Below are positions 8,787 through 17,230 of a stretch of DNA of 48,107 bases, piece by piece; the stretch's first letter is position 1; each line of letters opens with the position of its first letter. Location of the stretch: contig NZ_FOCP01000025.1 in NCBI RefSeq assembly GCF_900110145.1, positions 1 through 48,107 of the forward strand, written 5' to 3'. The notes under the pieces were generated by a model. The model saw only the letters and a program-made list of their open reading frames with translations, was not told where the DNA came from and searched no databases. The translations under genes were made by a program, and so were the position numbers. Source of the DNA: Nitrosomonas marina. GTDB lineage: Bacteria; Pseudomonadota; Gammaproteobacteria; Burkholderiales; Nitrosomonadaceae.

Positions 8787-8987
8787 TCAGTCATCGGAAT
8801 AAAATATTTTGCTTTGACCGTTCGTACCGCAAACCAAACATTTACAATATAGAAAACCCTGATTTGAGCACTGGCTGAAGCTATGCTGATCACATCCGAC
8901 GCTTCCACAGTTTATACAATGATAGAGTGTATGCTGGCAGATATGTTTTTTGCCTTCCTTGATAATAGCTCCTAGACAACGTGTCAT
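8787..8987 (-). CDS. Small Cys-rich protein, possible zinc-binding
   Basis: A 66-residue protein I do not recognise. It has about nine cysteines and several histidines in a dense pattern (CQHTLYHCINCGSVGCDQH, then CSNQGFLYCKCLVCG), suggesting one or two zinc ribbons or knuckles. The start at 8987 is favoured by a very strong GGGAGG ribosome site 7 nt upstream, good evidence for a real gene despite its size. It lies alone between the HD-GYP gene and pilU. No signal peptide is visible. Confidence 0.6.
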   Translation of the reverse strand: MTRCLGAIIKEGKKHICQHTLYHCINCGSVGCDQHSFSQCSNQGFLYCKCLVCGTNGQSKIFYSDD

Positions 8988-9341
8988 GCTTAAACCTCCC
9001 GCGAAAAGGTTCAATAAACAGCAAATTTCAACACCTTATTATACTGGATAATCAAAAACCATATATTATAAAAAATGTAAATAATTTTCTAATAATAAGA
9101 ATTACTTATATTTCATTATACGTGAGCAGTTTTTGCCATGCGGGTGGTATTTTGTGTCCAGACTATTTTGCATATGGACGGATAACAGAGGTGAAAGCCG
9201 GTATGTAGATTGCCGAGTTACTGGGTAGTGATCAGAAAATCGATTCCAAGTGGCATACCGGTAAGATGTGCGATAGTGTCGTGTAATATTTGGAAGCGGC
9301 CACAGGCCGGATGCTAGAGATTTTGGTGACCGTAATGAATG
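8988..9341. other. Intergenic region without recognisable gene
   Basis: About 350 bp. A short plus-strand frame around 9185-9285 (IAELLGSDQKIDSKWHTGK-like) is interrupted by stops and could be a remnant of a larger gene, but I cannot assign it. No repeat or hairpin stands out. Confidence 0.35.
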
Positions 9342-10568
9342 TTATTGCGCTTCATCTTCTAACGTGAACTCATCTAGAACAGGCAGATCAGCCAATTTAC
9401 TTGCTGGTAAAATATTTTTCGGGGTTTGGACCAAATTCCTGCTATTCGGCAAACCAGGAGAATCGATCATTTCCTGATTTTTATTTTTGGAGCCAGCGTC
9501 GGCCCCGTCTCCAAAATTGACTTTCCATTCAAGGTTTGACCGCGAATCTGCGTTGTTGAATGCTTCCTCCAGCTCTATTTTGTCCTGTTTATACAACTCA
9601 TACAGCGTCTGGTCGAATGACTGCATTCCAAGCTGAGCGCCATTCTCAATGCTTTCTTTGATTTTATGAAAATCCCCCTGCCTGATGATTTCGGCAATGT
9701 AGGGCGTATTCAGCATAAGTTCGACTGCAGCGATACGTCCGCCTTCTTTTCTGTTAACCAAGCGTAGCGATACAATTGCACGCAGATTGAGTGACAGATC
9801 CATCAATATCTGGTTTTGTTGTTTGGCCGGAAACAGGTTAATAATTCTGTCCAGCGCCTGGTTCGCGTTAACAGCATGCAGTGTGCTGACACACAAATGC
9901 CCCGTATCCGCATAGGTAATGCTTGCTTCCATGGTATCCGCGTCACGTATTTCGCCGATCATAATCAGATCAGGCGACTCGCGCATGGCTTCACGAAGTG
10001 CGTTTTTGTAAGAGTGCGTATCGAGACCGATTTCGCGCTGCCCTACAATGGATTTTTTGTGATTAAACACATACTCGATAGGATCTTCAATGGTCAGGAT
10101 ATGACCAGCATGGACGGCATTCCTATGGTCGATCATTGCAGCCAAGGCGGTTGATTTTCCTGATCCGGTTGACCCGACAACCAGGACCAATCCCGATTTG
10201 TTGAGAATAATTTTTTTCAATACAGAAGGCAGGCCCAGTGCTGCTATGTCGGGTATTTCGGATTTGATGTAACGGATGACCATGGACACCTCACCACGCT
10301 GCATATAAATATTGATTCGGTAGCGACCGACGTCGGGCATTCCCAAACCAATATCCAGTTCGAGTTCTCTTTCAAATTCCTCAATTTTATTTTGATTGAG
10401 AATGCTGTAGGCGAGTTTTTTCACCATGCCCGGAAGCAGTATCTGTTGACTGACGGGAGTCAGCATGCCTTGAATTTTCATACTGGGCAGAGCGCCCGTT
10501 GTGAAATAAAGATCTGATGCTCCTTTTGCAGACATCAATTTTAAATACCGATCTAGCACTTTTCTCAT
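9342..10568 (-). CDS. pilU: Type IV pilus retraction ATPase, PilU type
   Basis: A 408-residue PilT/PilU-family ATPase. Walker A GSTGSGKST lies at 132-140; then come EDPIEYVF (Asp box), Walker B LIMIGEIRD and the His box HLCVSTLHAVNANQALDRIINLFP. LMDLSLNLRAIVSLRL and the ANQALDRIINLFP segment are characteristic of PilU rather than PilT. A C-terminal tail of about 60 polar residues extends past the conserved core. PilU supports PilT in depolymerising type IV pili and drives twitching. No pilT is next to it in this window. The start ATG at 10568 fits the family N-terminus (LDRYLKLMSAKGASDLYF). Confidence 0.88.
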   Translation of the reverse strand: MRKVLDRYLKLMSAKGASDLYFTTGALPSMKIQGMLTPVSQQILLPGMVKKLAYSILNQNKIEEFERELELDIGLGMPDVGRYRINIYMQRGEVSMVIRYIKSEIPDIAALGLPSVLKKIILNKSGLVLVVGSTGSGKSTALAAMIDHRNAVHAGHILTIEDPIEYVFNHKKSIVGQREIGLDTHSYKNALREAMRESPDLIMIGEIRDADTMEASITYADTGHLCVSTLHAVNANQALDRIINLFPAKQQNQILMDLSLNLRAIVSLRLVNRKEGGRIAAVELMLNTPYIAEIIRQGDFHKIKESIENGAQLGMQSFDQTLYELYKQDKIELEEAFNNADSRSNLEWKVNFGDGADAGSKNKNQEMIDSPGLPNSRNLVQTPKNILPASKLADLPVLDEFTLEDEAQ

Positions 10569-11305
10569 ACTTAATTGAATTTGATTGACATTGTTAATAT
10601 TTAATTCGGCGTTTAACAGCCTCGTTTGTTTATTGCCGTGCTGATATATGTAATCCTGAAAAATGCCACTGGACAGTATTTACAGAAGGTTTCTGAAGGT
10701 ATATGTACTATACGGTACCAATTACGTTTCTCTTGAATTTTTTGGCCGCTCAGTCCAAATTAATGCTGCCAATAAGATAAAAGATAAACAAATGCGCTGG
10801 AAATGTGTGCGGGCCTTTATGGACTGGTTATTACCAGGAATTTGCTAAATGCCTGTCCCGCTTGCCCGAGGTTAAGCGTTTGACGTGTGCCTGTTTACTG
10901 AAATTGCTGGTTTGGGGGCATGCAAGTGTATTATTCAGTCAGCTAGCCTGATTCTGTGCCAGTGCTATACCCTTGGATATGACGGGTTTAAAGTTCCGGC
11001 CCGAAAATGTTTATGATTAACGGAAGGGGTTAATGTTAAATGCAAAAACGTAATCAGGCCGGAAGCCCGGTATGGCGTTCTAAGCGACCAGTAGAAGTCG
11101 GATGCGGCTACCAGAACACCAAAAACGGTAGAAAAAAGTTCCAAAATCTGCGTTCGCGCTACCAATTGCTTCGAAAACCAGCTAATCAGCTGCGACAAGA
11201 CTTTAACATAGTAGCACAGGGAGACGCTTTAGTGCTATGAACATTATATATTTTTGCAGAATATGACGTTGTTAATGTGGTTTTTTTAACATTTTTACGA
11301 AAAAT
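10569..11305. other. Long intergenic region, no gene recognised
   Basis: About 740 bp between pilU and the EEP hydrolase. Short open frames exist in both strands (for example 11040-11240 plus) but none has a good ribosome site or a familiar motif, and base composition drifts along the stretch. It may contain decayed insertion or gene fragments. I see no tRNA or long repeat. Confidence 0.4.
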
Positions 11306-12109
11306 TCAATCCCTTGAACGATCAATTCTGAAATTTGCTACGAAAGGCAGATGGTCTGACACATCTTCTCTGAAGGCTTCCCGGCCAATATCCATTGCCC
11401 AGTGCATAGGAAATATACGGAGGCTGCCACGGATATATTCAGTGCTGTAATTTCGGCTGATGGCAAATCCATCGAGCAAATTCGCCCTTCCTTTGGGAAG
11501 GATGTGTGAATCTCTGTCCTGCAAATCCCACGAGGATATGAAATCCATAAGGTCATCTCCTCCCAGATGGTGGAAATTAGAAACGTCCTGGCCGGGTATC
11601 ATATTGAAGTCACCAAGCAGCAGAATATCTTCCCTGCTGGCGGCACGTTGCTGTGTGATATAGGTGCCAATGATTTTGCACTGGTCATCTCTGAACTGCT
11701 GTTCCGCTCTGCCACGACCTGACTTCAGATGTACTGCAATTAGCTGAAAATCAAATTTTCCGATTCTGATATCTGCCATGAACGCTTTGCGCTTGTCTGG
11801 ATTGCCCAGATCGGACCCTTCGAGCAAGCGAAGATTGTCAACAGTTACCCCATTTTTATAAAGAAGCCCGATTTTTAATTTGCTGGTCTGCGGAATAATC
11901 GCCGTATGGTAATCAATACCCTTTTTGCGCAATCGTTCCTGCAAGCCCTGTAAAGCGTTTTCGGGATTGATTTCCACTAATACAACCAATTCGGCATCCA
12001 GCAACCCGAGTCCCTCAGCCTGCCTGTCAAGCCTGTCTTCGTTCAGGCCGTGATAGCCTGCAAGATTCCAGCAGGCAACTTTAGCCGTTGATTGAGTGAA
12101 AGCCGGCAT
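11306..12109 (-). CDS. Endonuclease/exonuclease/phosphatase (EEP) family protein
   Basis: A 267-residue protein of the EEP superfamily (DNase I, exonuclease III, inositol phosphatases). Visible catalytic motifs in order are CWNLAG (Asn), VEIN (metal-binding Glu), AVHLKSG (His), LLGDFNM (Asp/Asn) and VSDHLPF (Asp-His pair). All essential residues appear present. There is no clear signal peptide, so it is probably cytoplasmic. Substrate cannot be decided between nucleic acid and phospho-compounds. It is a single gene with no obvious operon partner; cytochrome P460 upstream is 272 bp away. Confidence 0.8.
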   Translation of the reverse strand: MPAFTQSTAKVACWNLAGYHGLNEDRLDRQAEGLGLLDAELVVLVEINPENALQGLQERLRKKGIDYHTAIIPQTSKLKIGLLYKNGVTVDNLRLLEGSDLGNPDKRKAFMADIRIGKFDFQLIAVHLKSGRGRAEQQFRDDQCKIIGTYITQQRAASREDILLLGDFNMIPGQDVSNFHHLGGDDLMDFISSWDLQDRDSHILPKGRANLLDGFAISRNYSTEYIRGSLRIFPMHWAMDIGREAFREDVSDHLPFVANFRIDRSRD

Positions 12110-12350
12110 CCGTTTTTAATCTCTTTTGTATTGATCGTATATTAATCGAATAAAAATAAGTGACTACAGCAAAAATTTTTGTCATCAATTGAGACTATAA
12201 CTTGAAATGGAAAGACAATCGAGACACGAAGCTGCCAGTCATGCTGTAACTGCTGTTTCCTGAAGCGGCCAGCAGGAAGGACGGCTGCGCATATGACAAT
12301 GTGCGCCAGCCATCCTGTTTTGTTACCGTCAAACACTAATTTACTGCAAT

Positions 12351-12370
12351 GCAGGTGATTGAGCACCTGC
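12351..12370 (-). terminator. Hairpin after cytochrome P460
   Basis: GCAGGTG, 6-nt loop, CACCTGC: a perfect 7-bp GC-rich stem 12 bp past the P460 stop. No U-run follows, so it may stabilise the 3' end rather than act as an intrinsic terminator. Confidence 0.4.
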
Positions 12371-12381
12371 GGCCGGTTCGA

Positions 12382-12990
12382 TTATTTTCCGGATGCCTGC
12401 ACGCCTGATATGCCTGTAGCCTTGGATGCCCGCAGCACCGGATAAAACTGGGTGAAAACAAGATCATCTTTGGCGTTTTTTTTATGGCACGCAGCGCATT
12501 CCTCAGTAGGCAGGTTTTTGGCCGCGGTTATCATTTCCATGTCCGGAATGTAGAAAATATAAAAAGCCCAGTTACCGGGTTCGTCAGGGAACCGTTTGGA
12601 ATCTTTAACGGATGCTTCCAGACCGATGTAGTCTCCCATGAAATAACCATTGCCGCTGCCAGGACCTTTGCGTGCGCCAACACTAATCAGTTCTTTGACA
12701 GTCATGGCACCGTCTCGAAATTCGCCAGTTTTTTTCCAGTGCGCGTAACTGTCGGGGTCAAGATACACAGTCCTGATCTCCGCGAAAGGTGCGTTACCCT
12801 CATTCAATTCATTGGGGGTCACCTGAGTACCTACCATGATCCATTCGCGGTAGTTCTGCGGCAGTAAAAGTTCTCCTGCTTCGTTATATTTCGCAGGGCC
12901 TGCGGCGAATACGTTTGTTAAAGCAAATCCCATTAATATGGGTGTTGCAAAAGTCAGAACAGCGTATTTGAGTAATTTATTCAACTTCAT
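12382..12990 (-). CDS. Cytochrome P460
   Basis: A 202-residue mono-haem protein. The signal peptide ends near NVFAA (about residue 30). The c-type haem site EECAACHKK has Cys165, Cys168 and His169. The SYAHWKKTGEF segment carries the lysine (K86 or K87) expected to cross-link to the haem, the defining feature of this family. Cytochrome P460 of ammonia oxidisers is periplasmic and oxidises hydroxylamine, giving N2O from hydroxylamine and NO under anaerobic conditions. Its presence is the best single clue that the organism is a Nitrosomonas relative. It stands alone with a hairpin after the stop. Confidence 0.93.
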   Translation of the reverse strand: MKLNKLLKYAVLTFATPILMGFALTNVFAAGPAKYNEAGELLLPQNYREWIMVGTQVTPNELNEGNAPFAEIRTVYLDPDSYAHWKKTGEFRDGAMTVKELISVGARKGPGSGNGYFMGDYIGLEASVKDSKRFPDEPGNWAFYIFYIPDMEMITAAKNLPTEECAACHKKNAKDDLVFTQFYPVLRASKATGISGVQASGK

Positions 12991-13306
12991 ACATATTCCT
13001 TTTTATATACATTGTGATAGTAGGTTTGATTCAACTATTTTTTGATGATAGTTATGGTGTCTGACGGAATACAAGCCGCGGGCGAGTGTACCGATGATGC
13101 TGTTTTATTGTCAATGATTGCTGCTAATGACGTTCGGATTGCACCACTGGATACATAATGTGCACTTTGACGTGACAATTTTGCAGGTATAGCACCCTGT
13201 TGTTCATCTTCAACTTTTCTTGTTTGAAATATCATCTGGTCCTTGTAACCGGTTGTCCGCGCTACAATGAGCGTTATGACATCACGCGCTGTAACAATTC
13301 GGTAAA

Positions 13307-13351
13307 GGAAAATTCGGAAAATTCGGAAAATTCGGAAAATTCGGAAAATTC
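13307..13351. repeat. Five tandem copies of GGAAAATTC
   Basis: Five uninterrupted, identical copies of the 9-mer GGAAAATTC, with a partly matching AATTCGG just upstream. The array is exact and therefore young or slippage-prone. It lies between divergently placed features upstream of cytochrome P460 and has no spacers, so it is not a CRISPR. Confidence 0.9.
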
Positions 13352-13529
13352 AAGACCGCGTTACGAAAAATAAACACTGTTTATTTACGATGGCTTTCAT
13401 TTCGCCCTGCAGCACTACTTCGAATCTTTGAATATCGGGACGGACATGGAATACCGGTTCTATTTTTGTTTTTATCGAACCAGTCACACTAAAAAATAAT
13501 AAACAATGAATCTTTAAGGGGATAACAGC

Positions 13530-13595
13530 ATGCAGAAAAAATATTACTCGGGAGTGTACACTGCTGATTGCAGGCAGTGTGCATGCTGTAAATAA
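13530..13595 (+). CDS. Possible 21-residue Cys-containing peptide
   Basis: ATG preceded by AAGGGG at a good distance, then 21 codons ending CRQCACCK and a TAA. The ribosome site is better than most in this window and the peptide has four cysteines near its end. It overlaps a hairpin. It may be a leader peptide or chance; no relative is recognised. Confidence 0.2.
   Translation: MQKKYYSGVYTADCRQCACCK
13558..13580 (-). terminator. Hairpin downstream of the His-tailed protein gene
   Basis: ACACTGC, 9-nt loop, GCAGTGT lies 24 bp past the stop of the minus-strand gene. A T-rich run appears about 14 nt after the stem on the minus strand. It is a plausible but not classical terminator. Confidence 0.4.
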
Positions 13596-13603
13596 ATGAC
13601 TGA

Positions 13604-14146
13604 TCAATCATGGTGCATATCATGGTCATGCCCATGTTCATGATTGTGCCCCGGGATGGCATGACGTGCATGATCACTTAGTTGTGCATCAAACCATTGA
13701 TGTATTGCCTCAATCAGTCGCGGTAAAGGTGAAAAATAATTGATTTGCGCACCATCGGGCAGTTCAGTATATTCAATTCTGATCTGACCCGGCTTGGCTG
13801 TTTTCAGTGCGGCGAGTCCTGGCATGCCTGCACCATGAATATACTCGGGATAAGAAAAATCACCCTGCCCGAACGCTACAGAGATTTCCAGTAAATGTTC
13901 GCGTATCTGTCTGATTTGTCCGGTATCGGATTCATCATTGGCGATCACCTGCTGAACACCGCCATGTTGTGTTTTTGAAAACACATGCACTGTTTTTTCA
14001 AGATCAAAAGGCATGATGTGCACACCACGTTCAGCTACATCATTGAGGCGCTTTTCAGTATCAGGGTCAACAGCGTAGGTATACAGTGACGCTGCTGACA
14101 ATAACAGCAGTAACAGAAAATTGATCGACGGACAGCATTGTTTCAT
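13604..14146 (-). CDS. Secreted protein with His-rich metal-binding tail
   Basis: About 180 residues of unknown function. A signal peptide (NFLLLLLLSAASLYTYA) precedes a conserved-looking body (VDPDTEKRLNDVAERGVHIMPFDLEKTVHVFSKTQHGGVQ is written here in part: DPDTEKRL, HIMPFDLEKT, FGQGDFSYPEYIHG). Similar betaproteobacterial proteins are, as I recall, sometimes mislabelled aspartate carbamoyltransferase; no carbamoyltransferase motif is visible here. The C-terminus HNHEHGHDHDMHHD is a histidine-rich metal-binding tail. I chose ATG 14146, which begins the signal peptide; an in-frame GTG at 14170 is possible. It is next to the P460 and PEP-CTERM genes, but no shared function is evident. Confidence 0.75.
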   Translation of the reverse strand: MKQCCPSINFLLLLLLSAASLYTYAVDPDTEKRLNDVAERGVHIMPFDLEKTVHVFSKTQHGGVQQVIANDESDTGQIRQIREHLLEISVAFGQGDFSYPEYIHGAGMPGLAALKTAKPGQIRIEYTELPDGAQINYFSPLPRLIEAIHQWFDAQLSDHARHAIPGHNHEHGHDHDMHHD

Positions 14147-14245
14147 GTTATTAAGTCGATACACAGCCACTTATACCGATATATATCCACAAAAGTAATG
14201 CGACACGGCAAATTGCACCTGTTATTGGGGCGCGTGTCTTATTAT

Positions 14246-14935
14246 TTAATTATGACTAAATACAGGTTTGTTCCAGTGTTGCCGGCGACGTGCTGAAACA
14301 CCAACAATTACCAGACCAATCAACAGCATGGCATATAGTTCCGGCTCGGGAATTTGCGGTATGATGTTAAAGATATTCCCGTTAATTTCCCCGTTGGGCG
14401 AACCCTTTGTCAGTACTTCAAAATAAAGCTGATTGTTTTCGAGTGAAGTCAACAGATCACTTAAAGGCGCCGAATCCCAGAACTCCTTTGTCCCTCCAGT
14501 ACCTGTATAGTGACGATCACTGTCATCCCAGGATCCCATCAGAAAAGCAATATCTTGTATAGCGTTGGAATTGCCGCCAAACCTGAATGGCCAGAATTGC
14601 ATATCGGCATCATCCTGACGGACAACACCATTTGCCACGCCAAAAATATTCAGTGCATGAGGCGGATTTGTGTTTGGATTACCTGATACGATGCGAATCG
14701 CGGTTACATCGTTATTGTCCTGGGGATCAAGCGGATTAGCGCTGAGATCCAGGCCAATCAGGGCGAGCCTGAAATCCAGTTCATCCCTGTTATTGGACAG
14801 TTCCAGAAAAGCGCCACCGTAATTGTTCGAACCATCGCTCAATCCGGCAACAAAATTACTGGCGTGCGCGGTACAGCTAAAAATTAAGGCGCTAATAAAA
14901 CATGCTGCAACGATATAGTGTCTGGTCCAAATCAT
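14246..14935 (-). CDS. PEP-CTERM sorting protein with CHRD-like domain
   Basis: About 229 residues. The signal peptide ends at TAHA-S. The body (FVAGLSDG, AIRIVSGNPNTNPPHALNIFG, SPNGEINGNIFNI) resembles CHRD domains. The C-terminus is a canonical PEP-CTERM signal: IPEPELYAMLLIGL, a hydrophobic helix, and the basic end ARRRQ. Exosortase B at 36639-37529 is the likely processing enzyme; the mature protein is released or attached to the cell surface matrix. The start at 14935 is supported by AGGGAA upstream; the earlier in-frame ATG (14965) lacks one. The next PEP-CTERM gene upstream ends 36 bp from this start, so the two may be co-transcribed. Confidence 0.88.
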   Translation of the reverse strand: MIWTRHYIVAACFISALIFSCTAHASNFVAGLSDGSNNYGGAFLELSNNRDELDFRLALIGLDLSANPLDPQDNNDVTAIRIVSGNPNTNPPHALNIFGVANGVVRQDDADMQFWPFRFGGNSNAIQDIAFLMGSWDDSDRHYTGTGGTKEFWDSAPLSDLLTSLENNQLYFEVLTKGSPNGEINGNIFNIIPQIPEPELYAMLLIGLVIVGVSARRRQHWNKPVFSHN

Positions 14936-14971
14936 GATTACAGTTCCCTTCCCTGTTTTTGACATTAAAAT

Positions 14972-15574
14972 CTAGTGATAGAATGTTCTTCGACGCTTTG
15001 CTGCAAACCCTATTAACACAACGCCTGTCAAAATTATTGCGTATGTCTCGGGTCTCTGTACTGGCGCATTCCGTTTATCAAATGCTTCATTTCCAAACAA
15101 AAATACGTCATCAACGCGATCAGGTATTATGTGCGTATTATAGGTTTTGCGTGTCGGTTCTGAAAAATGGATAGTCTGAATCCCATATCCGAACTCAGGA
15201 ATAAAATTGTGCAAAGCTGTTCTGTCGATGACATTCGTATATGGATAAAACAGTTCTGAAGTAGTAACATAGCTGTAAGTTCCATTGATGATGTTCAATG
15301 TCGTTGAAGTCACCCCGTTTTCAGATAAACTAACTGCATCGTTGCCGGTATTTACATTCGACACCATCTGCGCTTGATTTGCATCAGAAGAACGCTGACT
15401 GAAAGCATAGTGCGTAGACGCATAATTCAAATAATTGATTGCTGTGCCAGAAATAAGTGCGTTAGATCGTAACAGGTTAAAGTCGATAGCTCGCACGTAT
15501 TTTTGCTGTGCCCATATATTAAAACTTACCGCCAATAACAACAGCACCAGCACGGTCTTAAAATTCAGCTTCAT
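14972..15574 (-). CDS. PEP-CTERM-like secreted protein with variant sorting motif
   Basis: About 200 residues, with signal peptide MKLNFKTVLVLLLLAVSFNIWA. The C-terminus PVQRPETYAIILTGVVLIGF followed by AAKRRR has the helix and basic tail of PEP-CTERM signals, but the PEP tripeptide reads QRP-ETYA. The body is Ser/Asn/Thr-rich with no recognisable domain. GTG at 15586 is the alternative start; ATG 15574 begins the signal peptide and has GCGGAAC upstream. It lies just upstream of the CHRD-type PEP-CTERM gene on the same strand, with the palindrome at 15857-15873 about 280 bp upstream. Confidence 0.75.
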   Translation of the reverse strand: MKLNFKTVLVLLLLAVSFNIWAQQKYVRAIDFNLLRSNALISGTAINYLNYASTHYAFSQRSSDANQAQMVSNVNTGNDAVSLSENGVTSTTLNIINGTYSYVTTSELFYPYTNVIDRTALHNFIPEFGYGIQTIHFSEPTRKTYNTHIIPDRVDDVFLFGNEAFDKRNAPVQRPETYAIILTGVVLIGFAAKRRRTFYH

Positions 15575-15856
15575 GTCGTTCCGCACCCGAATCTAAATCA
15601 CGTTTTTAGAAGTAGTTCTGCACTAAGTTATTATTCTGCAGTATTTTTTTATGTGTTTTTGTTGCAAAGAATATTTTTCTTTCCGATATTCTATTATTTT
15701 TTCCTTAACTTACGCAAAACTGAAAAACATCTCTGGCTGTACTAAATTTTTACGAATACTATCACAGTAACAAAGGCGTGATAAATTTATGTTAAATTTT
15801 CAAACAATAACAGTCTGAGCAAGCATTACCCTTGCTATCGTCAGACAGCCATTCAA

Positions 15857-15899
15857 TGTGACAATTTGTCGCACATAAACCGCTGTCTGTTCATATAAA
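15857..15899 (+). promoter_or_regulatory. Palindromic operator plus -10-like box before the first EPS block
   Basis: TGTGACAATTTGTCGCA at 15857-15873 is followed after 20 nt by TATAAA (15894-15899). It sits between a minus-strand PEP-CTERM gene and the plus-strand sulfotransferase gene, about 95 bp from the latter's start. On the minus side TTGAAT abuts the palindrome, but no good -10 follows at the expected distance, so the plus direction is preferred. It could serve both. Confidence 0.55.
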
Positions 15900-15994
15900 A
15901 TTTATATTGCTTTGAAATTGAAAGCGTTTGTTATTTTACCGCGGGAATTAAATTCTTTTAGAAACTGCAGCCTCAACAATATGAAAATTAAATC

Positions 15995-16993
15995 ATGATC
16001 GCTCAGCTTGATGCGTCTTACATTAAAATACGCCCCTGGAAACTATGGAACCGCATGATCAGTTATGCATTGTTTGAGGGAAGACCTGTTACTACGCGCG
16101 GCCGATGGATCAATCCGCTGGTGTTCGCTCATTTTGCTGTTGGGAAACGGCTGCCCATACAAAAAAGAATTGAAAAACCCGTTTTTATCCTTGGGACCGG
16201 TCGTAGCGGCACTACAATACTGGGTGTTGTGTTATCGATGCATCGTGATGTGGGTTTTCTCAATGAGCCCAAAGCGTTGTGGCACGCAATTCATCCCGGA
16301 GAAGATCTGGTAGGCAGCTACAACCGTAATCATGCACAATACAGACTCAATGCGTCAGACGCCTCCGATAGTGTCATCCAGAACGCGCACAGGATTTACG
16401 GCATGTATTTATCCGTCTCCTTTTCAGGCCGGATTGTCGACAAGTATCCCGAACTGATTTTTCGCGTCCCTTTCGTTAAAGCGATTTTTCCGGACGCCAA
16501 ATTTATTTTTCTGGCACGCAATGGCTGGGATACATGTCAGTCCATTGCCGACTGGTCAAAACACAAGGGAAAGGATACTGGCAAAGAAACACATGACTGG
16601 TGGGGTGTGAATCAGCGTAAATGGCGCCTATTGACTAACGAAATTGTGAAAGAACACAGCGACCTTTCACCTTATGTCAGTGAAATGGCAACCTGGGCGC
16701 ATCAGGTCAATATGGCCGCTGTTGAATGGATCGTCACCATGCGGGAAGGTTTGTCGCTGTTACAGCGGTTTCCAGATGACACCCACCTTGTCAGGTATGA
16801 AACACTTTGTTCTGAACCACGGAAAACAATGACACAGATTTTAGAATTTCTGGAACTAGACCAGAATGACAAGCAGTTTTTTCAGTATGTAAACACCACC
16901 TTACATCCTGCAGCAGCCAAAGATACCTATACGTTAAATCAGGTGATCAGAAAGCCTTTTCACGAAACCATGTGCGCGTTGGGCTACGTATGA
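15995..16993 (+). CDS. PAPS-dependent sulfotransferase
   Basis: 332 residues. The 5'-phosphosulfate-binding loop FILGTGRSGTT (about 65-74) and the 3'-phosphate-binding segment FIFLARNGWDTCQS identify a sulfotransferase that uses PAPS. The remainder fits Sulfotransfer_1/3-type proteins found in EPS loci. No signal peptide; it is cytoplasmic or membrane-peripheral. It is the first plus-strand gene after the palindrome promoter at 15857 and precedes epsL, so it likely belongs to the EPS locus. A second, unrelated-looking sulfotransferase is at 41388, and an APS kinase at 29985. The acceptor is unknown; a sugar of the repeat unit is the obvious candidate. Confidence 0.85.
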   Translation: MIAQLDASYIKIRPWKLWNRMISYALFEGRPVTTRGRWINPLVFAHFAVGKRLPIQKRIEKPVFILGTGRSGTTILGVVLSMHRDVGFLNEPKALWHAIHPGEDLVGSYNRNHAQYRLNASDASDSVIQNAHRIYGMYLSVSFSGRIVDKYPELIFRVPFVKAIFPDAKFIFLARNGWDTCQSIADWSKHKGKDTGKETHDWWGVNQRKWRLLTNEIVKEHSDLSPYVSEMATWAHQVNMAAVEWIVTMREGLSLLQRFPDDTHLVRYETLCSEPRKTMTQILEFLELDQNDKQFFQYVNTTLHPAAAKDTYTLNQVIRKPFHETMCALGYV

Positions 16994-17230
16994 AACCTAA
17001 CAGCTATCCATGGTTGTTATCCTGCCGAACAATACAACCAGGCATTCTCTTTCGGTAATTCACCTGGCAATTCCAGATATTCTTGTATACAGTCCCGCAT
17101 CTATCGGTACGGCAGCTGAGTTCAGGTTTACGCCGGATCATGGTTTAAGCCCGTCAAAGATAAATTTTTCCATATATAGCATTGTTTGCAACTGCCGAAC
17201 CGGTTGAAATTAACTGTGATACATATTTTG

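Larger units (their letters stand above)
12991..13603. other. Intergenic region with tandem repeat and hairpin
   Basis: About 610 bp upstream of the P460 gene. It holds five tandem 9-mers (13307-13351), a hairpin (13558-13580) and a possible 21-codon reading frame (13530-13595). CGTGACAATTTTGCAG at about 13171-13186 resembles one half of the palindrome found elsewhere in the window, but the other half is missing. Confidence 0.4.

Noticed and set aside
11040..11240. 66-residue basic frame in the pilU-EEP gap
   Set aside because: No ribosome site and no recognised family; treated as chance or decayed DNA.
13035..13235. 66-residue minus-strand frame upstream of cytochrome P460
   Set aside because: Weak start, no signal peptide or motif, and composition like its non-coding surroundings.
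13307..13351. CRISPR array
   Set aside because: Units are 9 bp with no spacers and no cas genes are nearby.
14199..14215. TGCGACACGGCAAATTGCA as a sixth operator copy
   Set aside because: Only the left half matches; the right half is shifted and there is no GATAAT at the expected distance.
14959..15174. Plus-strand 71-residue reading frame
   Set aside because: It is antisense to a PEP-CTERM gene, with no ribosome site or motif.
15600..15990. Sigma-54 promoter (TGGCAC-N5-TTGC) before PEP-CTERM or eps genes, as expected for PrsK/PrsR control
   Set aside because: I looked for GG-N10-GC near each palindrome and found none with correct spacing; the GATAAT layout fits a sigma-70 type promoter better.
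17010..17207. 65-residue frame between sulfotransferase and epsL
   Set aside because: No ribosome site and no recognisable motif; it runs into the epsL frame.
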